The notes under the pieces are model-generated. The model saw only the letters and a program-made list of their open reading frames with translations, ran no database searches and had not been told where the DNA came from. From Choanephora cucurbitarum (taxonomy: Eukaryota; Mucoromycota; Mucoromycetes; Mucorales; Choanephoraceae), in the NCBI GenBank assembly GCA_025331435.1, contig JAIWNI010000286.1, forward strand, positions 1 to 12,800: a stretch of DNA of 12,800 nucleotides, in the 5' to 3' direction. Position numbers and translations under genes: made by a program. Below, one piece after another: positions 8,904 through 12,800 of the stretch; the stretch's first letter is position 1; the number at the start of each line of letters is the position of its first letter.

Positions 8904-8958
8904 CTATTTTCTCTTTGTCTCTTTCTGTTTTTTTTCTTTTTTTTTTTCCTTTTTTCTT
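8904..8958 (+). repeat. Polypyrimidine (poly-T/C) tract
   Basis: An almost pure T/C run of about 55 bases follows a separate run of about 13 T at 8876-8889. Such tracts are frequent in nucleosome-poor intergenic DNA of AT-rich fungi. No TATA element or start codon with a supported gene lies next to it. Confidence 0.7.
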
Positions 8959-9290
8959 GAAGCCTCAGTTCTCTTTTTCGTTATGTCAATGTTGGCTTTA
9001 TTTCTATCTGGGAGTATTTTTTTACCTGCAATGATTTTCTCCAGTAGCAGCTTTTTTTCATCTTTGCCTGAAAGCATTCCAACACTATATTGATGATGTG
9101 AGACTGGAAAACAACTAGTACAAAGATTAAACTTGTTTCGAGTTCTCTTTAAGAGTCAATGGCAGGTCTCTTTTCGAAGGTCTAAATTGCCATTTGGAGT
9201 TACTTTAAGTATCAAGCGACGATGAAAGAAAAAAGGGGCCGACGTTAACGATCACAAGAAAAAAAACACAAGGTAAAGCAGTTGAAATGA

Positions 9291-9530
9291 TGCACGGTCA
9301 AACAGTTTACCTATGACATAGAAGCATGTCCCAGAGTATGGGTTAGCCAGATAGTTACAGAAACCGGCTTGCAGCAAGTTTATAAACGACTACTATTTGA
9401 TGATACGTCGACTTGCATGAATGCCAAGCAGGTTGTTGCGGTCTATTGTTCTTGCTATTTTACACCCATTCAATTCGAGCTTAATTCTCACCGTGTGATT
9501 CATAACAAGACTGAGGAGAGGCTGTGGTAG
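9291..9530 (+). other. Open frame of 79 codons without a start, possible gene relic
   Basis: Between TGA 9288-9290 and TAG 9528-9530 the plus frame is open and of mixed, protein-like composition (for example ACPRVWVSQIVTETGLQQVY at about 9325-9384). The same frame then meets only TGA 9534 and TAA 9639 before TAG 9762. The opposite strand is also fairly open here. No family is recognised, and a stretch like this is expected by chance about once in a window of this size. Confidence 0.2.
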
Positions 9531-9563
9531 AAATGATTACCCTGTGAGGTGAACAAGTACAGC

Positions 9564-10195
9564 TGTTGTATATATCGTACATTGCTTTGGACAAGTGAAT
9601 CAACCATCTTGAACAATGTGCGACATAGTTTGCAAACCTAAAGATACGTTGAATCTATTGCGGATTATCTAAACAAGAATGTGAAACTATTTGACGATGA
9701 CTATAAGCGTATCTCATACACTGTAGTCTTGAAATGCTTTCAAACTTCTCCTCTTCTTAAGTAGCTACAGTAGTCAACTCTGACAGGTTAATTGTGTTTG
9801 TAGTATAAATCGTGTCATTTGCAGGATGAAAGAAGCTGCTATAAAGTGAAGTCCAAGCTGTACGCATGCCACATACAGGCTGTGTTTATATTTTATGCTC
9901 TGTTATGAAAGAAGCGTTGGTTAATAAATTAATTAATGTGGTCAAAGCAGACAACACCTTGTAGTATGTGAGTGAGTGTTTTCTTTCTGAAGAATGTTGG
10001 CTACTGTTTCTAGAATCATTCATAGAAAGTCAACCTGGACGCTCAAAGTACATGAAAGCAATATAGTGCTAGTCAAATTGTCTACAAATATGTGTATGTG
10101 TAGATAGATATACATATGTATACCTATGTACTCGTGTAGTCATTATACTTGCTCAACTGAAGATGCCATTCTAAGAAAATATGATTTATACAACA
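9564..10195. repeat. Possible old solo LTR (same 8-bp ends, no target duplication)
   Basis: The interval starts TGTTGTAT (9564-9571) and ends ATACAACA (10188-10195), the same termini as the LTRs at 2117-2652 and 4237-4803, and 632 bp is LTR-sized. The flanking 5-mers (acagc before, gcata after) do not match, so a simple insertion is not proven. The interior shows no obvious similarity by eye to the other two LTRs. It also overlaps the tail of a weak low-stop frame (9537-9761), which argues mildly against it. Chance pairing of the two 8-mers is possible. Confidence 0.27.
10109..10122. repeat. 14-bp AT palindrome TATACATATGTATA
   Basis: A perfect palindrome in a TA/TG-rich microsatellite-like patch (10088-10130). 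A very similar 14-bp palindrome lies at 7678-7691. Simple-sequence origin is the likely explanation. Confidence 0.5.
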
Positions 10196-11535
10196 GCATA
10201 TACATGAAAGCATACACAAATCCAAGTATAGCGATCATTGTAAAGCTCACTTAGTAGGACAGTGCTACACAAGAAAAAATGTTATTCGTCTACAATAGCC
10301 ATCTGTTAATCGTTCCTCCGTCATGAAGCCATCTATGATTTGAAGCTTAGTGGTCGATCTTTTAAGCACATCTTGGACTGTAACATGATCCATCCAGAAT
10401 TCCATTCGAGATAGTCTATATGAAGCCGACAATATGTTTCATCGCTTGATATGACTGACTTTTGCTTCCAACTCTGTAAATGATATCTTTTTATTTTTCA
10501 GTTGTAATGACCACTAGTATTGCCTACAGCGTTTCATTATGTTTTGTGATGTCTACGCCAAGACAACGATGAAACAAGTTTTTTTCTGAAGTAGACAAAG
10601 GCAGTGTTGTTAAGTGGTAGTTATGTACAATCTCGGCACACACGAACGTATTTGCTGAACTGATGAAACTGAAGAAGACGTAGTTGCAAGTATAGTCAGC
10701 TTTCAAAACCCTATGTAGTAGGATACTGCCGTTTTATTTGAACACGACTGAGACTACAGACAATTAAAGTAACAATCTTTTATACTAAAGACCTAAACAG
10801 CATCACTGCGTTTCTTTTTGTCTACAATATGTACACTGATATGCGACAGCTCTAATTCTTAACTGATTCTTCTCATCAGATGTGTCGATAACTCAAGTTG
10901 ATTTAATTGTTATCTTGTTTTAGTTGTCCAAAAGACAATCAAATAGTATAATACTGTCTCTAATGAAAAAAAAATAAAAAATTAAAAAAAAATGAATTGC
11001 TCAGGAAACACACTGTCCGAAAGACATTCTATTTTTAACACTTACAAGTTTACTAGTCAGAGCTTCCGTTACTATTCACTTCCTAAACGCACCATTTCTC
11101 TTGGTTTACCATTAGATGTACAAAGCTGATAACAAAAAAAAATTGATTGTTAAATTTCGTTGAATTCGTTTCAATGTCGCTAGATAGTGAGAACACCGAT
11201 AAAATAACCTGAGAAACCATAGCTTTGACTCTTTCCTGTTCCTTCAAATTAATTTTAACAGACTAAATCCGCAAGCCAAATGTCAAAACAAAGAGAGACT
11301 AAAGTTTTGCAGCTTAAAAAGCACCCATACGGCTCTCGATCACTGACAATGAAAATATAACAGAAGGACCACCACAAAAAAAAAATCGGTCCTTTCAAAT
11401 CTCAGATCTAAAAAATTAGAAAAAAAAAGCACTGAAATTAAACCATCAAACAAATTAATTTTAACGTAAAATTGATCATACAAGTACGTATATCTCAACG
11501 AATATTAGTCCAAAAGACTTCAAACAAAAACCATC
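10196..11535. other. Intergenic AT-rich DNA, no gene supported
   Basis: About 1.3 kb. It includes an A-rich tract at about 10962-10993 and several shorter A-runs to 11430. A 60-codon minus frame at 10524-10706 has no recognisable feature. No RNA gene or repeat pair was seen. Just downstream, 11536-11652 is a 38-codon plus ORF with A at -3 of its ATG; it is too short to support on its own. Confidence 0.45.
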
Positions 11536-11697
11536 ATGTTAATCGCAACAGCGGAATTTGAATCTCGCCCGAATTTAAACTCCGCTCTAATCAGAGTGCG
11601 CAAAAATTGCAAGATGATACATTTTTTAACATTGATCCCTCTCGAGGTTTGATGTATTTGAGGGTGATTATGGACAGTTAGTCTAAGATTGGGTATA

Positions 11698-12012
11698 ATG
11701 GATTACAAAGATGGTGAAGTTAATGGTGATGCTGGCTATGATGATATTGATGACTATGATAATACTGAAGATCATGATAATACTGAAGATCATGATAACA
11801 CTGATGACTATGATAACACTGATGAGGATGATAATATTGATAGAAATACTTTTGATAATAACGACACTAATGGGGATGATAATCTTGATGAGTATGATTA
11901 CAGTGATGTGTATGATAATAGTGATGAGTATGATAATGCTGATAGTAGTGCTGATTCAAAGGTGGTACGTTTCAAATTGAAGGTTTTTTTTTCCCTTGAT
12001 GTCTATACTTGA
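11698..12012 (+). CDS. Hypothetical acidic hexapeptide-repeat protein
   Basis: From ATG 11698 the unspliced frame gives 104 residues to TGA 12010-12012. I prefer this ATG over the upstream in-frame TTG at 11689. After MDYKDGEVNGDAGY comes a block of about ten units on the pattern D-N-x-D/E-D/E-Y/H (11758-11949), so the product would be strongly acidic, low in complexity and probably disordered. No signal peptide or membrane segment is visible. Removing a possible intron (11965-12030, GTACGT...TTTGTAG, phase 0) would replace the hydrophobic tail after DSKV with NNAGN and stop at TAG 12046-12048. The repeat length is a multiple of three, so another frame (11711-11980) is open for the same reason and openness alone proves little. 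In favour of coding, unit differences keep the acidic positions and all length changes are whole codons. Function is unknown; a non-coding minisatellite is the main alternative. Confidence 0.35.
   Translation: MDYKDGEVNGDAGYDDIDDYDNTEDHDNTEDHDNTDDYDNTDEDDNIDRNTFDNNDTNGDDNLDEYDYSDVYDNSDEYDNADSSADSKVVRFKLKVFFSLDVYT
11758..11949 (+). repeat. Degenerate 18-bp minisatellite (ten units)
   Basis: Units begin at 11758, 11776, 11794, 11812, 11830 (24 bp), 11854 (24 bp), 11878, 11896, 11914 and 11932, each starting GATAAY or a one-base variant. The first two units are identical over 18 bases; later ones diverge. Confidence 0.8.
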
Positions 12013-12030
12013 GCAATTTGACATTTGTAG
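11965..12030 (+). other. Possible 66-nt intron after the acidic repeat
   Basis: The 5' site is GTACGT (11965-11970) and the 3' site is ACATTTGTAG (ending 12030). It contains a T-run (11983-11991) and a TTGAC-like branch candidate near 12018. It begins exactly between codons. Its size matches the 64-nt intron at 5743-5806. No transcript evidence is available, and the downstream exon would be only six codons to the stop. Confidence 0.25.
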
Positions 12031-12048
12031 AATAATGCTGGCAATTAG

Positions 12049-12800
12049 TAATTTAGGCTCCATGCTTTACAGCTATCATGATAGGCTTACTATTGATAAG
12101 TTATAAAACAATGTTGTCAAAAAGCTATGATTGTCAGATTGCTTCAAGTGAGATGACTGATTCTATCACAGTGTTAAATGTGGGATGAGCATGATGAATC
12201 TTGAATAAGCTCATTTCAGCCTGTGCATCAGCAAAAACTCTCAGCGTGAGTAACAACATTTCTATATTTGATACTTATATAGAAAGTACCTGTTCCAGTC
12301 ATAGAGAGCGAAATAGATCAATATTGAGACGATTCATTTCGTTAATAAAGATCGAAAAAAAAGAAAAGAAAAATCGCTGATTAATGCTCTCAAATTATTC
12401 CGGCTTTCAAGCTTATTTTTTTTTTCACTGAGAGAGAGGTATAAGCTTAACATACAAGTATTACTATATGTTAAAGAGACCATAAATCAGCCAGCTGAAG
12501 AGGTCACTCAGTCTCTCTTGCCCTCATTCTAGTCTTTGATCGAAGGCTAAAATGCTTCAAAAGAGGTCCCTCAGGAAAAAAAATTAGCAGTCAAAAATCA
12601 CTCCTTTTGCCCAAAAAAGGAATCTAGTCAAAGTCGCGTAGGCTGGAAAATGATTACGTCGCTCTGATCCTGGCTGTATTTTAATTTTTTTTTTCTTCCT
12701 CCCTTATATCTTGGTTACACTCAAGCTGCCGATCCTATCCAAGGTCATAGCATATAGTGCTATAGGTAACACACGCGATCCACGTGTACCACTTGACTCT
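12049..12800. other. Intergenic AT-rich DNA to the window edge, no gene seen
   Basis: About 750 bases with A/T-runs (12355-12373, 12416-12425, 12680-12694) and no supported ORF. Near the edge are a small inverted repeat ATAGCA-TATAG-TGCTAT (12747-12763) and a CACGTG hexamer (12781-12786). These could be upstream sequence of a gene beyond the right edge, but nothing here proves it. Confidence 0.4.

Larger units (their letters stand above)
6976..9290. other. Long intergenic AT-rich stretch without a supported gene
   Basis: About 2.3 kb. Polypyrimidine tracts lie at about 7100-7165 and 8904-8958, there is a short perfect hairpin at 7501-7520 and an AT palindrome at 7678-7691 (ATACATATATGTAT). 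Minus-strand frames at 7771-8013 and 8437-8679 (80 codons each) show no domain, signal peptide or sensible composition that I recognise. A plus-strand frame without a start is open at 7436-7612 (59 codons). The N-terminal half of the decayed transposase might be expected here on the minus strand, but I see no convincing continuation beyond 6975. Confidence 0.45.

Noticed and set aside
11552..11600. tRNA-like pieces (GCGGAATTTGAATCTCGC and a small CTCT/AGAG stem)
   Set aside because: The arms do not give a proper T-arm with correct loop, and there is no matching D-arm, anticodon arm or acceptor stem on either strand.
11711..11980. Met/Ile-rich second frame over the acidic repeat
   Set aside because: It is open only because the repeat unit is a multiple of three; the hydrophobic product is implausible compared with the acidic frame.
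12246..12298. Intron-like GTGAGT...TTCCAG
   Set aside because: No convincing coding frame on either side, so the splice-site resemblance is not informative.
4842..12722. Shared 12-mer ggttacactcaa at 4842 and about 12711
   Set aside because: Several 12-bp matches are expected by chance in a window this size, and the similarity does not extend.
1..12800. CRISPR array, rRNA, or bacterial-style operon
   Set aside because: No regularly spaced repeats, no rRNA-like sequence, and all recognisable content is of eukaryotic transposon type.

Overview
The window looks like gene-poor, AT-rich DNA of a filamentous, probably early-diverging (Mucoromycota-type) fungus. The evidence is a Ty3/gypsy chromovirus with a C-terminal chromodomain, a decayed transposase-like gene interrupted by a short fungal-style intron (64 nt, GTAAGT...TTTTTGCAG), many poly-A/poly-T tracts, and no bacterial-type gene packing. 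The phylum is an inference; nothing in the window fixes the species. No intact, ordinary host gene is evident.

Left end (1-2652): the 3' part of a Ty3/gypsy element running off the left edge. In order it holds the RNase H domain, a zinc-binding integrase N-terminus, the integrase core (DD35E, with its first Asp lost in a deletion/frameshift), a GPY/F module, a chromodomain, an untranslated stretch with a G-run polypurine tract, and a 536-bp 3' LTR ending TGTTGTAT...ATACAACA. The element is dead: the pol frame is broken and part of the integrase core is missing.

Middle left (2653-5429): no confident gene. It contains a solo LTR (4237-4803) with the same 8-bp termini and a perfect 5-bp target duplication GCCTC, and a triplicated 12-bp unit at its 3' edge.

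Middle (5430-6975, minus strand): a decayed gene that a simple ORF search misses. One frame runs without frameshift for about 390 codons through about nine stops and continues across a clean 64-nt intron into a second exon. The conceptual protein resembles the C-terminal half of a transposase-domain family that is abundant in Mucoromycota.

Right half (6976-12800): mostly non-coding AT-rich DNA with polypyrimidine tracts and AT palindromes. It also has a weaker LTR-like interval (9564-10195, same 8-bp ends, no target duplication) and, at 11698-12048, a short reading frame for a very acidic hexapeptide-repeat protein that may be spliced. Overall the window reads as a transposon graveyard: an LTR element, a solo LTR, possibly an older LTR and a dead DNA transposon, separated by unconstrained sequence.
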